The position numbers and the translations under genes are program-made. 64,000 nt of DNA from NCBI RefSeq assembly GCF_020480685.1, contig NZ_JAJAFU010000007.1:20117-84116 (forward strand), given 5' to 3'. Origin of the DNA: Deferrivibrio essentukiensis (lineage in GTDB: Bacteria; Chrysiogenota; Deferribacteres; Deferribacterales; Deferrivibrionaceae). This document shows, piece after piece, positions 1 through 8,281 of this stretch. The first letter of the stretch is position 1. Every line of letters starts with the position of its first letter. The notes beneath the pieces were generated by a model. That model saw only the letters and a program-made list of their open reading frames with translations, did not search any database and was not told where the DNA came from.

Positions 1-263
1 TTCCTTTTTTCACCTCTGGTTACGTATTTAAATATGCCATTTGCCAAGACGTTTAGTTTTAAATCTTCATTCTTTTTGTGCTGAAGGAGAAAAACTGAAG
101 GTGTAATTTTAGTATTATCCTCTACTAAAAGTCTTGGCTTAAACAACTTGTAGTCTTCAGTTGTAATGCCTACAGATTTAGGAATAATATTTCCAATATT
201 ACTATCATCATATTTGCAGGATAAGGGTAAGGTTACCCCTTTTTTTATCTTAACTTCTTTCAT
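1..263 (-). CDS. nqrA: Na+-translocating NADH:quinone reductase subunit A, N-terminal part (runs off the window)
   Basis: The minus strand is open from an ATG at 263 to the window edge and gives 87 residues. It starts with KIKKGVTLPL, which matches the KIKKGLDLPI start of NqrA, and ends with FKYVTRGEKR, matching the conserved GTVKAINRGEKR block. Between them lies VGITTEDYKLFKPRLLVEDN, the region that in NqrA reads roughly GLKPTMKVKEGD. NqrA is the peripheral cytoplasmic subunit of the sodium-pumping NADH dehydrogenase; the remaining nqr genes would lie beyond base 1. RnfC shares part of this fold but has a different N-terminus, so NqrA is preferred. A possible AGGA ribosome site lies about 14 bases upstream, which is weak. 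The 3' end is not in the window. Confidence 0.8.
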   Translation of the reverse strand, partial: MKEVKIKKGVTLPLSCKYDDSNIGNIIPKSVGITTEDYKLFKPRLLVEDNTKITPSVFLLQHKKNEDLKLNVLANGIFKYVTRGEKR

Positions 264-277
264 TCTTTTGTCTGTCC

Positions 278-293
278 TGATAAAATTTTATCA
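278..293. promoter_or_regulatory. perfect 16-base palindrome in the nqrA leader
   Basis: TGATAAAATTTTATCA is its own reverse complement. It ends 15 bases before the nqrA start codon, so a bound protein or an RNA hairpin here would affect transcription or ribosome access. The binding protein is unknown. Confidence 0.45.
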
Positions 294-419
294 ACTTATT
301 ACTAATTTTAAAATTCAACTTATTCTCCGTTATGTCTATATACAATTAAAACACAAAAAACAAAAAAGTCAACAAAGGGTTTTTTAGAAAAGTTTTAAAT
401 AAAAGGCAAGTAAAAATTT

Positions 420-435
420 AAAGTTGATCAACTTT
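420..435. promoter_or_regulatory. perfect 16-base palindrome upstream of nqrA
   Basis: AAAGTTGATCAACTTT is its own reverse complement and lies about 157 bases before the nqrA start. Its core TTGATCAA resembles half sites of CRP/FNR-type operators but lacks the usual four-base spacer, so the regulator cannot be named. Confidence 0.4.
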
Positions 436-613
436 TGTTATATTTTGCCAAAAAGACATAATTATCAGGGAATTGTGTAGTAAATAAGTTATTTGACAAT
501 AAGTTAGACTAATTCTAAAGAAGTTGTTTTTGACATATTTTCCACAAAAAAATACCTAAAGCAAAAAGAATTAAGGGTTTGTGATTAAAATTTGTGCAAA
601 TTGAGATAGGAGA

Positions 614-1723
614 TTAAATCCTTCTCTTTAGAAAATATGCTCCAAAAGCAAATACAGGGACGCCGAGTAAGAATGTGCCAAGAAAATATTTGTAGACATA
701 ATTAAGATTAAGCCCTTTTAATATAATACTGAAAGAGCCTTCAAGGTAATATTTTAACGGTGACAAATATGTTAATTTTTGAAAAACGTATGGCATACTT
801 TCAACAGGTGCCCATGAGCCGGAAAGGTAAAGAATAGGCAGCAGCAGCATTATTGTGATTTGAGAAACCTGAAGCATGTTGTTGGCTACGGAAGCTATAA
901 ACATAGAAATCCCTGATGAAGTAAATACGTATAGTATTGTAAGGAGTGTAAAGAGCATAAAACTCCCTTGAAAAGGAATTTTTAAGAGACCTTTAATAAT
1001 AAATATTGTGGAAATAATGACACCTAACACTATAATGACATTCATCGCAATAACCTTTGCTATCATAAATTCGGAGATTTTGACGGGAGAAACAAGTAGC
1101 ATTTCTATATTACCGTTTTCCTTTTCTTTTATTATCGCAGATGCAGGGAGTATAAGTATGAGAAGGGTTATAACGCTAAAAAGTTCCGTTATTGTCATGA
1201 ATATGTGAGAATCCATATTTTGGTTATATAAAACCTTTTGCTGCAGATTTACGATAGGCAACTTTTTAATATTGATATGGAAAGACTTTTCCAAGGAAAA
1301 CTTGGATATTATATTTGCGGCATATCCTGCAAAAAGATAGCTTGAGGATGACTCTGTGCCGTTGACTATAATACCGACATAGTTTTCAGATTTTGAAAGT
1401 ATCTTTTTTTCAAAATCTTTCGGGATTGTTATTATACCTACACATTTATCCTCAAACATATATTTTTCAGCTGTTTTTAATCCGGATATATAGCCCATAA
1501 ATTCAAATGTAGGTTTTTGAAATTTTGAGACAAGCTCTCTTGATAGATAAGACATATCTTCATCTATTACATAAAACTTGGCATTTTTTAGAGTCAAGTC
1601 TATCCCCCTTGCAGCAATATATAGGTCACCGGTGAATAGATAGAAGACAAATAAAAGTAGCCCTTTGTCACGAAAAAACTGTATAAGCTCTTTGATTATT
1701 AAAACAATCAATCTGTATATCAT
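614..1723 (-). CDS. ABC-2 type exporter permease (YbhR/YhhJ-like)
   Basis: This 369-residue inner-membrane protein has the ABC-2 plan: one N-terminal membrane segment after LIVLIIKELIQFFRDKG, a large extracytoplasmic domain (about residues 40-170, containing the VIDEDMSYLSRELVSKF block shared with its neighbour), then five or six helices from about residue 180 to the end. Its start overlaps the stop of the upstream permease in an ATGA junction (1720-1723), typical of coupled translation. With the neighbouring permease, double ATPase and HlyD lipoprotein it forms a YbhGFSR-like exporter. Such systems export drugs or other hydrophobic compounds in Proteobacteria; the substrate cannot be inferred here. 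It is the last gene of the operon, with no obvious terminator after it. Confidence 0.85.
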   Translation of the reverse strand: MIYRLIVLIIKELIQFFRDKGLLLFVFYLFTGDLYIAARGIDLTLKNAKFYVIDEDMSYLSRELVSKFQKPTFEFMGYISGLKTAEKYMFEDKCVGIITIPKDFEKKILSKSENYVGIIVNGTESSSSYLFAGYAANIISKFSLEKSFHINIKKLPIVNLQQKVLYNQNMDSHIFMTITELFSVITLLILILPASAIIKEKENGNIEMLLVSPVKISEFMIAKVIAMNVIIVLGVIISTIFIIKGLLKIPFQGSFMLFTLLTILYVFTSSGISMFIASVANNMLQVSQITIMLLLPILYLSGSWAPVESMPYVFQKLTYLSPLKYYLEGSFSIILKGLNLNYVYKYFLGTFLLGVPVFAFGAYFLKRRI

Positions 1724-2838
1724 TCGTATTTCCTAAATCTAAAAATAGATAAACTAAGGAGAATAAGATAAAAAATTGCTAATATACCCATATTGCTTAC
1801 ATATTCATACAAGGAAAGCCCTTTAAGATAGCACATTTTTATAAGGTTGAAATAGTAATAGTTTGGAAAAATGTGGGCAATAAAGTATGCCTCATTTGCC
1901 ATTGAGCTTACAGGTGTAATATAACCTGAATATAATATTGCAGGAATAATACATATAATTGCCGACCCTACAACTGCTGTTACCTGAGTCTTGACAAATG
2001 TTGATATGAGAATCCCAAGAGAGGTAGAAACCAAAAGATAAAGTACCGAAGAAAAGCTAAAGAGTAAAAAACTCCCCTTAAATGGAACATCAAACAGGAA
2101 GATAGTCATAGAATATAATATAAAGTAGTTGATAATAAAAATAGACATAACAAAAAGTTGTTTGGCAAGAATGAATTCAGTCTTCCTAATAGATGATGTA
2201 TAAATATTGTAGATAGAACCGTACTCTTTTTCTTTAACAACCAAAAGGGATGAAACAATTGCCGGTCCGATAAAAAGGGCTATGAGGAGGACTCCTGAAG
2301 CAGTAACATTTTTTTGTCTCATATCTTCATTGAACCAGTATCTTGTTCTAATGTCAGTAATTTTACTATTTTGGCTATGTTTTGAGAGTAAATTTAAATT
2401 AAAATTGTTTGTAATGATAGTTGAATAACTTATTGATACCGAAGCTCTATATGGAAATATCCCATCCTCAAAAATTTGTATGTCCACAGGGAGATTTGCT
2501 TTTAATCTTTTTTCAAAATTTGAAGGGATTACAAGAAGCATTCTCGATTTTCCTTTGTCAATCAACTCTATACCTTCACTTTGACTTTTTACCGTGCCAA
2601 TAAATTTGTAATATCTGCTGTTTTGAATAAAGCTGTATGTTAATTCCCTGCTGAGATAAGAATTGTCTTCATCTAATACTACAAAAGGTATTTTCTCAAC
2701 GTCCAAAGCCATTCCATAGCCAAAAACAAACATTATCATTATTGGCATCATAAATACCATTATCCTTGAAATTTTATCCCTTTTCAGCTCCTTTATTTCT
2801 TTTTTATAAATCGTTGATATCTTTTTAATATTCAACAT
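1720..2838 (-). CDS. ABC-2 type exporter permease (YbhS-like)
   Basis: A second 372-residue ABC-2 permease, paralogous to the next gene: N-terminal helix after IYKKEIKELKRDKISRIMVF, an extracytoplasmic domain with VLDEDNSYLSRELTYSF, and a C-terminal bundle of helices. I place the start at the ATG at 2838 (protein begins MLNIKK) because GGGAG lies ten bases before it; an in-frame ATG 18 bases earlier would put that GGGAG inside the gene. The start overlaps the 3' end of the ATPase gene by 14 bases. The two permeases probably form a heterodimer served by the fused double ATPase. Confidence 0.85.
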   Translation of the reverse strand: MLNIKKISTIYKKEIKELKRDKISRIMVFMMPIMIMFVFGYGMALDVEKIPFVVLDEDNSYLSRELTYSFIQNSRYYKFIGTVKSQSEGIELIDKGKSRMLLVIPSNFEKRLKANLPVDIQIFEDGIFPYRASVSISYSTIITNNFNLNLLSKHSQNSKITDIRTRYWFNEDMRQKNVTASGVLLIALFIGPAIVSSLLVVKEKEYGSIYNIYTSSIRKTEFILAKQLFVMSIFIINYFILYSMTIFLFDVPFKGSFLLFSFSSVLYLLVSTSLGILISTFVKTQVTAVVGSAIICIIPAILYSGYITPVSSMANEAYFIAHIFPNYYYFNLIKMCYLKGLSLYEYVSNMGILAIFYLILLSLSIFRFRKYE

Positions 2839-4612
2839 TTTCTGTTGCTCCCACAAATATGTCTTCTATGGAGACTTCACCTGCCGAAAAAGTCATATTT
2901 AGAGATGATAAATCATCTAAATTTTTAGCAAAGACTTTGACTTTGTTACCAAAAATATCCGTATAAAATCCTGCTTTTCTCAAAGATTCTTCAAGTTTAT
3001 AGGGATTTTTTGTTTTTATGGAATAAGGTTGACCGTATTTTCTCTTAAAATTTTCCCTTAAATTTTCAGGGGTATTATATTCTACAACTTCTCCGTTATT
3101 CATAAGACATATTTTATCACAAAAATCTGCCTCTTTCATGAAGTGGGTTGAAACTATGAATGTGGTATTTTTATTATTTGAAAGGTATCTGATTATTTGC
3201 CAAAACACGTCCCTTTCACTTATATCGACTCCGGAAGTGGGTTCATCAAGGAAAACAAGTTTGGGCTCATGCACTATTGCGCACATCAGAGCTATTCTTT
3301 GTTTAATACCTAAAGGTAGTTTTTCTACAATTTCATTTTGGTACTTTTCAAGATTACCAATTGTATAGAGCTCATTGATTTTTTGGGCAAGTTTTGGATT
3401 TTTTATGTTTCGAATGGCAGCATTTAGCTTTAAATTTTCTTTCACAGTCAAGTCATTGTAAAGAGAAAATTTTTGGGACATATAGCCGATATTTTCTTTG
3501 ATGTTGGTATTATCTATAAAAAAGTCGTATTTGCCGCTTGTTGGTTTATACAAACCCAATAAGATTTTCATTAAAGTAGTTTTCCCTGCACCGTTAGGTC
3601 CCAATAATCCAATAATTTCCCCTTTATAAACTTCAAAAGAAACATTTTTTACAGCATGAAAGTCACCAAATTTTTTAGTTACACTTTCAAGACCGAGTAT
3701 TTTTCCGCCAATACTTTTTGATGAATTTAAATTTAGGTTTAATTTCCTTGTCCCGATAATTTTTAATGTTTTTTCTTCAATACCGCACTCAACTTTTATA
3801 CAATCCTCATAACCTATTGATTGCTTAGGTAAAAATTTTACGAAATTTCTACCTAATGTTGCAAAGTAGTGTTCGGAGTTGTTTAATGTGTTATAAAATT
3901 CTATAAAATCTGGTTTTTTATATATTAAACAATTTTCAGTTGAGTTTTCCTTACTACTAAATATTATCTTCCCATTATGCATAAAGAGAGTTGTATCCCC
4001 CCTTTCTGCTTCATCCATATATGAAGTGGAGACAACGGCTGTTACCCCTTCTTTGTCAATAAATTGGTAAATTAGTCTGTAAAGTTCTCGTCTTGAAATA
4101 GGGTCAACGCCGGTTGTAGGCTCATCCAATATTATTATCTTGGGAGAATGTATTAAGGAGCAACATATCCCAAGTTTTTGTTTCATCCCCCCAGAAAGCT
4201 TGTTTACCTGCCTGTCTCTAAAGTTCAACAAGCCCGTTGCTTTTAATAATGTTACTTTCCTATCTTCCCTCGTTTTTTTATCTATCCCATGCAGGTCTGC
4301 AAAAAAGTTAATGTTTTCTTCGATGCTTAATCTTTGATAAAGGTTTAGCCCCAAGCCTTGGGGCATAAAAGCTATGTTGTCTTTTAAATGTTCGATATCT
4401 TTCATTTTAATTATCTCTTTACCAAATATGGAAAAATACCCAGAGTCAAATTTCAAAACGCCAGCAAGTATTTTTAAAAGAGTAGATTTTCCAGCTCCAT
4501 CAGGGCCGACTATGCAGGTCAAAGATTTTTTTGGTATCTTGACAGATACATTATCAAGAGCTACGGATTTTTTGTATCTTTTGGTAATATTTGTTGCTTC
4601 TATTATATTCAT
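2825..4612 (-). CDS. ybhF: fused double ABC ATPase (YbhF-like)
   Basis: The 595-residue protein has two complete nucleotide-binding domains in tandem. The first has Walker A GPDGAGKST (about residue 36) and signature LSGGMKQKL. The second has GPNGAGKTT (about residue 340) and the altered signature LPLGIKQRI, as is usual in the YbhF group. Both Walker B regions read LDEPT. A linker of about 80 residues separates the domains. It powers the two ABC-2 permeases encoded immediately downstream. Its start overlaps the end of the HlyD gene by four bases (ATGA). The divergent second signature suggests asymmetric ATP sites. E. coli ybhF is the closest named relative I recognise. Confidence 0.85.
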   Translation of the reverse strand: MNIIEATNITKRYKKSVALDNVSVKIPKKSLTCIVGPDGAGKSTLLKILAGVLKFDSGYFSIFGKEIIKMKDIEHLKDNIAFMPQGLGLNLYQRLSIEENINFFADLHGIDKKTREDRKVTLLKATGLLNFRDRQVNKLSGGMKQKLGICCSLIHSPKIIILDEPTTGVDPISRRELYRLIYQFIDKEGVTAVVSTSYMDEAERGDTTLFMHNGKIIFSSKENSTENCLIYKKPDFIEFYNTLNNSEHYFATLGRNFVKFLPKQSIGYEDCIKVECGIEEKTLKIIGTRKLNLNLNSSKSIGGKILGLESVTKKFGDFHAVKNVSFEVYKGEIIGLLGPNGAGKTTLMKILLGLYKPTSGKYDFFIDNTNIKENIGYMSQKFSLYNDLTVKENLKLNAAIRNIKNPKLAQKINELYTIGNLEKYQNEIVEKLPLGIKQRIALMCAIVHEPKLVFLDEPTSGVDISERDVFWQIIRYLSNNKNTTFIVSTHFMKEADFCDKICLMNNGEVVEYNTPENLRENFKRKYGQPYSIKTKNPYKLEESLRKAGFYTDIFGNKVKVFAKNLDDLSSLNMTFSAGEVSIEDIFVGATENVEY

Positions 4613-5685
4613 TGAATGTTCAGTAAAAAGTCAGCCGGCATTCCGGGTTTTAAGATATTTTCAGTGTCGTTAACGAACACTTTGATTAAAAATACTTGCT
4701 TAACCCTTTCCCCCTGAGTTTGCACCTCTTTCGGAGTAAACTCTGACTTGTCACTTATGTAAACAATCTTTCCTTTAAAGGCCTTATTTTCAAAGCTATC
4801 AATCGTTAATTCACCTTCTAACCCTATTTTGACTTTTCCAAGATATGGCTCGGGAAGATAACCTCTAAAATACATTTTTGACGGTTCATATGCCGTGATA
4901 ATCGGTTGGCCAGCCGCTATTACTTCAGAAGGTTGGGAAAGTTTTTTTAATATCAAAAGATTTGAATGTGCGTATATTTTTGAGTCATTAAGGTACGTAT
5001 TAAGTTCATTGATAAATTCTTTTATTTTCTGACTATTATTCTCAGCAATTTTTAAATCCAATTCCGCAATTTTTAGGCTCGATTCAAGAGATTTTATCTC
5101 TTCAAATATAATGTCTACTTCTTTTTTATTCTCAATGGCCACTTTAAGTGCATTTTCGGCATTTTGGAGGTCTTTAACCGATAAGTTGTAAGCAGTCTTT
5201 ATCTCTTCGTATTTTTGTTCGGAAATCGCTTTTTCTTTAAATAGTTTTTCATATCTTTTGTAATCACTTTCAATTTTTTCTAAATTTGCTTTAGCCTTTT
5301 CAAGATTATTTTCAGATATCAAAATATTACTGTTTAGATTTTTTTCTGTAATATTTTTTTTGATGATTAGTTGCTGTAACTTATTCTTCAAAATGCCAAT
5401 ATTTGATTTTTTTACGTTTATATTACTTAGGCTTGATTTTTCATCTATTTTTGCTTGATTAATTTTAGACGTTATGTCTTCACTGTAAAGCTCGGCAATA
5501 AGCTCCCCGCTTTTTACATTGTCACCCTCTTCAATATAGATACCCTTTATTTTCCCGGGCATTTTAAATGCAAGGTTTATTTCATCGGCTTCAATGCGCC
5601 CGCTTATTTTTAACCCTGAAGAGCTACTGTTAGTGCAGCCAAAAAGCATTAGTGCGGATAACAAAGAAAATATAATTTTATACAT
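4609..5685 (-). CDS. HlyD-family membrane fusion lipoprotein (YbhG-like)
   Basis: A 358-residue periplasmic adaptor. It starts at the ATG at 5685, preceded by AAGGAG with a six-base gap; an upstream in-frame start lacks this support. Residues 1-17 form a lipoprotein signal ending in LMLFGC, so Cys17 is the likely lipid anchor. A biotinyl-lipoyl-like half domain (KMPGKIKGIYIEEGDNVKSG) follows, then a long coiled coil (about residues 80-240) with many Lys/Glu/Asn, then the second half of the lipoyl/beta-barrel region (IITAYEPSKMYFRGYLPE). It is the first gene of the exporter operon and should link the ABC permeases to an outer-membrane channel. No TolC-like gene is adjacent; the only one in the window is at 55036-56409. 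Confidence 0.85.
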   Translation of the reverse strand: MYKIIFSLLSALMLFGCTNSSSSGLKISGRIEADEINLAFKMPGKIKGIYIEEGDNVKSGELIAELYSEDITSKINQAKIDEKSSLSNINVKKSNIGILKNKLQQLIIKKNITEKNLNSNILISENNLEKAKANLEKIESDYKRYEKLFKEKAISEQKYEEIKTAYNLSVKDLQNAENALKVAIENKKEVDIIFEEIKSLESSLKIAELDLKIAENNSQKIKEFINELNTYLNDSKIYAHSNLLILKKLSQPSEVIAAGQPIITAYEPSKMYFRGYLPEPYLGKVKIGLEGELTIDSFENKAFKGKIVYISDKSEFTPKEVQTQGERVKQVFLIKVFVNDTENILKPGMPADFLLNIQ

Positions 5686-5701
5686 ATTATCTCCTTGCAC
5701 T

Positions 5702-5730
5702 ATTTTATAAAAGAAATTTGTAAATGACAA
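5702..5730 (-). promoter_or_regulatory. sigma-70-like promoter of the YbhGFSR-type operon
   Basis: On the minus strand TTGTCA (5730-5725) and TAAAAT (5707-5702) are separated by 17 bases. The ATG of the lipoprotein gene at 5685 follows with a short leader carrying AAGGAG. Confidence 0.5.
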
Positions 5731-5771
5731 TTAAAGAATTGAAAATATAGATTAAAAATTTACCTTTGAAT

Positions 5772-5799
5772 AAACTAAGAGGGTTTCCCCTCTTAGTTT
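5772..5799 (-). terminator. hairpin after the flavodiiron gene
   Basis: AAACTAAGAGGG (5772-5783) pairs perfectly with 5788-5799 around a four-base loop, directly after the stop of the flavodiiron gene. The trailing T tract on the minus strand is short (TTTATT). It separates this transcript from the exporter operon. Confidence 0.65.
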
Positions 5800-7008
5800 T
5801 TAATTTCCTTCTAAGACTTTTAAGGCAAACTCTCTGCCCCAATCGTAAGCTTTCTTTAGCTCTTCTTCACTCGGAGTCATTTGGACTTTTAAGGATTCCA
5901 AAGGTAATTTCATTCTCATGGTTTTTAATATATCTTCACACATTTTGACACCTTCCCCACTCCAGCCGTATGAGCCGAAAGCACCGGCTTTTCTGTTTGA
6001 TACATTAAGGACAACGAGCTGAGCAAAAATGTTGAAAATTGGCTTTGGAGCTTTGGCGTTTATTGTAGCAGTCCCCATTAAAAGACCATGAGAAATTTCT
6101 ATTTCATCTATAATTGTTGATGCATTAGTTTCTGCAGCATCAAACATTTTGACAATTATTCCCGTTTCCTCGGCACCTTTTTTAATTTGTTCGGCAAGTA
6201 ATTTTGTATTTCCATATGCAGTGGCATAAACCACTGTTATCTGTCGGTTGTGATTATTTTGATAATATCTGTTTGCTTGCTCTTTGTAAAAATTGATATA
6301 AAAATCTATATTTTCACGTAAAATCGGTCCGTGCGACGGGCAAACCATTTTTATGGTAATATTTTCAATTTTTTTAAATGCCGTTAAAATGTGTTCTTTG
6401 TAGGGTCTCATGATAGCATTGTAATAAAACTTAAATGCTTCTTGTGTATCTTTTTTTTCTTTTATTTCATCGTTAAAAATACCTGTTTCAGGGCAATAAT
6501 GCGCACCCAAAAAGTCACAAGGGAATAAGATTTCATCTTCTACCAAGTATGTAAACATTGTGTCAGGCCAGTGAAGAAAAGGGGTGTGAAAAAACCTTAA
6601 TGTCTTACCACCTAAGTCTATCGTATCGGCATCTCCGACAGCCCTGCCGTTGAATTCTTTGTTTACAATATTTTGCACAAAATTTTTGCCTGTCTTTGAG
6701 TATATTACTTCAATATTAGGGTTTATTTCCAAAATTTTAGGAAGCGCACCTGAGTGGTCAGGTTCGTTATGATTTAATATAATGTAATCTATATCTTTGA
6801 TGGGGCAAATCTCTTCAATAGTTTTAACATATTCGTCTGCAAAAATCATTTTATTTGCTTCAATAAGTGCCTTTTTTTCTGATCCTATAACAAGATAACT
6901 GTTGTAAGTAGTACCATGCTTAGTGGGAATAACAATATCAAATACTTCAAGCTTCGGGTCTCTGACACCTACCCAAAAAATATTTTCCTTTATCTGAATC
7001 GCTTTCAT
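5800..7008 (-). CDS. flavodiiron protein (rubredoxin:oxygen/NO oxidoreductase, FprA family)
   Basis: A 402-residue cytoplasmic enzyme that reduces oxygen to water or NO to N2O with electrons from rubredoxin. The N-terminal beta-lactamase-like domain carries the diiron motif HNEPDHSG (His80, Glu82, Asp84, His85); FLHWPDT, CDFLGAH and SHGPI supply further ligands. The C-terminal flavodoxin domain binds FMN through ATAYGNT (about residue 250). It lacks the extra C-terminal modules of NorV-like proteins. The start is the ATG at 7008, seven bases after GGAGG; a TTG one codon earlier is less likely. Rubredoxin is encoded just upstream on the same strand, with a terminator-like hairpin between them. 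Confidence 0.93.
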   Translation of the reverse strand: MKAIQIKENIFWVGVRDPKLEVFDIVIPTKHGTTYNSYLVIGSEKKALIEANKMIFADEYVKTIEEICPIKDIDYIILNHNEPDHSGALPKILEINPNIEVIYSKTGKNFVQNIVNKEFNGRAVGDADTIDLGGKTLRFFHTPFLHWPDTMFTYLVEDEILFPCDFLGAHYCPETGIFNDEIKEKKDTQEAFKFYYNAIMRPYKEHILTAFKKIENITIKMVCPSHGPILRENIDFYINFYKEQANRYYQNNHNRQITVVYATAYGNTKLLAEQIKKGAEETGIIVKMFDAAETNASTIIDEIEISHGLLMGTATINAKAPKPIFNIFAQLVVLNVSNRKAGAFGSYGWSGEGVKMCEDILKTMRMKLPLESLKVQMTPSEEELKKAYDWGREFALKVLEGN

Positions 7009-7025
7009 CAACTACCTCCATTAAA

Positions 7026-7047
7026 AAACCACCCCTTGGGGTGGTTT
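7026..7047 (-). terminator. intrinsic terminator/attenuator between rubredoxin and flavodiiron genes
   Basis: Ten-base arms (AAACCACCCC and its complement) with a two-base loop are followed on the minus strand by TTTTTT and then directly by the GGAGG ribosome site of the flavodiiron gene. As the second gene has no clear promoter of its own, partial readthrough would make rubredoxin mRNA more abundant than flavodiiron mRNA. Confidence 0.75.
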
Positions 7048-7052
7048 AGATG

Positions 7053-7211
7053 TTATTCGTATTCTTCAAAGCTTTCTTTTGGTGCGCCACACTCCGGGCA
7101 AAGCCAGTCAGAAGGAACATCTTCCCAAGCAGTACCAGGATTAACACCGTTATCAGGGTCTCCTGCAGCCGGATCATAAATGTAACCACAAATTGTGCAA
7201 ATATACTTCAT
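7053..7211 (-). CDS. rubredoxin
   Basis: A 52-residue protein with both iron-binding knuckles: CTICGY near the start and CPECGAP near the end, plus the conserved [12 protein letters not shown] and DWLCPECG context. It binds one iron by four cysteines and carries single electrons; the neighbouring flavodiiron protein is its expected acceptor. The start ATG at 7211 follows AAGGAGG with a five-base gap. Length and sequence are typical. The promoter at 7235-7263 is very close to consensus, suggesting strong constitutive expression. Confidence 0.96.
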   Translation of the reverse strand: MKYICTICGYIYDPAAGDPDNGVNPGTAWEDVPSDWLCPECGAPKESFEEYE

Positions 7212-7234
7212 AGTAACCTCCTTTATTTAGAACA

Positions 7235-7263
7235 ATTATAAATATAAAAACCCGAATTGTCAA
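7235..7263 (-). promoter_or_regulatory. consensus sigma-70 promoter of the rubredoxin gene
   Basis: On the minus strand a perfect TTGACA (7263-7258) and a perfect TATAAT (7240-7235) are 17 bases apart. The -35 box overlaps the TGA stop codon of the DHH phosphoesterase gene (7260-7262). Confidence 0.85.
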
Positions 7264-7286
7264 ATAGATTTTTCTTCCGGGTTTTT
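7246..7286 (-). terminator. possible terminator of the DHH phosphoesterase gene
   Basis: Nine-base arms (7246-7254 and 7278-7286, AAAAACCCG and complement) enclose a 23-base loop and are followed on the minus strand by T-rich sequence. The arm lies inside the coding end and overlaps the rubredoxin promoter. The large loop lowers confidence. Confidence 0.4.
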
Positions 7287-8249
7287 AATTCCAATTTTCT
7301 TTAATAATCTCTTCTTAATTGTATCACAAATTTCTGAATATGTCTTTCCATTTAATGGAATTTGTCCACCTGCGGATTTCATATGACCGCCACCGGTACC
7401 CAAATTTTTTACGATTGAAAGGGCGATACTCCCCACTTTTTTCTTGCTGGACTTGCATCTTAGTGAGAAATAGGCCATATTTTCAACCCTACCGATTACA
7501 AAAGTCCATTTGATATCCCTTATTTTAAGTAAAACGTCAGCAGTTTCTGCAATTAGGTCAGTATTTCTTACTTCGTCCAGATTACAAAAAACTAAATCTT
7601 CAATTACAACGGAATTTTCAATGGCCTTTTTTATGTTTTTAAAATGGTAGCGGGGAAGGTCGGGTGTTTCAATTTTTGCTAATTTGTTCAAGTTAATAAA
7701 TGGTAATATATACCCCATCATTTCCAAATCAATTTTGCTATTGCTTCTGCCATAGCCAATAGTGTCTGTTTTTATTCCATAATAGAGTGCAGTAGCGGTG
7801 AATTTATCAAGCTCCATACCTAATATTTTGTAATATTCGCCAATGATTGTGCTGGTGCTTCCGTATTTAGGCCTTACATCATATATTTTTGCATTTTTAG
7901 TTTGTATTCTGAAATTATGGTGGTCAATTACAATATCAGGGAAAAATTTATCCGGGATATAGACATTTCCGGCAGTAGGTTGAGTATCTACTAATATGAT
8001 ACAGTCATATCTTGAAAATGTCAGCTTTCTTGATGCATGAAGTTCAATTTTGCACTGTTTGACCATTTCACGGTTTTCAGCTCTGCCAATAACCCCGTCA
8101 TAGGCGATTGTGCATCTTTTTTTAAATGTTTTAACTAAAATATTTTTAATACCGGCGGCAGCTCCGAGGGTATCAGGGTCGGGGTTGTTGTGCGTAAGTA
8201 TCAGAATCTTTCTTTTAGGTTTAACAAAATTTAATATTTCGTTTATCAT
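7260..8249 (-). CDS. DHH-family phosphoesterase (NrnA-like oligoribonuclease/pAp phosphatase)
   Basis: A 329-residue protein. The DHH domain carries THNNPDPDTLGAA (about residue 20, metal ligands), VDTQP and VIDHHN (the family-naming motif); the C-terminal DHHA1 domain ends with the glycine-rich GTGGGHMKSAGGQI. NrnA-type enzymes degrade oligonucleotides of 2-5 residues and dephosphorylate pAp; archaeal-type and c-di-AMP hydrolases share the fold, so the exact substrate is uncertain. ATG at 8249 has only a weak ribosome site (AAAGAC), but a strong extended -10 box lies right before it. The stop codon overlaps the -35 box of the rubredoxin promoter. Confidence 0.82.
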   Translation of the reverse strand: MINEILNFVKPKRKILILTHNNPDPDTLGAAAGIKNILVKTFKKRCTIAYDGVIGRAENREMVKQCKIELHASRKLTFSRYDCIILVDTQPTAGNVYIPDKFFPDIVIDHHNFRIQTKNAKIYDVRPKYGSTSTIIGEYYKILGMELDKFTATALYYGIKTDTIGYGRSNSKIDLEMMGYILPFINLNKLAKIETPDLPRYHFKNIKKAIENSVVIEDLVFCNLDEVRNTDLIAETADVLLKIRDIKWTFVIGRVENMAYFSLRCKSSKKKVGSIALSIVKNLGTGGGHMKSAGGQIPLNGKTYSEICDTIKKRLLKKIGIKNPEEKSI

Positions 8250-8257
8250 TTGTCTTT

Positions 8258-8266
8258 ATCATACCA
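8258..8266 (-). promoter_or_regulatory. extended -10 promoter immediately before the DHH gene
   Basis: The minus strand reads TGGTATGAT (8266-8258). Transcription would begin near 8251, only about two bases before the ATG at 8249, implying a leaderless or nearly leaderless mRNA. The same TATATGGTAT(A/G)AT core occurs before accD at 14468-14476. Confidence 0.45.
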
Positions 8267-8281
8267 TATAAAGTATTATTT

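Larger units (their letters stand above)
264..613. other. 350-base intergenic region upstream of nqrA
   Basis: No protein gene is credible here. The region lies between the start of nqrA (minus) and the end of the exporter operon (minus), so it should hold the nqrA promoter. It carries two perfect 16-base palindromes (278-293 and 420-435, listed separately) and many A/T runs. I see no strong terminator for the exporter operon, and no tRNA or recognisable riboswitch. Confidence 0.5.

Noticed and set aside
166..387. 73-residue plus-strand frame opposite the nqrA start
   Set aside because: The minus strand carries an unmistakable NqrA N-terminus; this frame is its shadow plus spacer.
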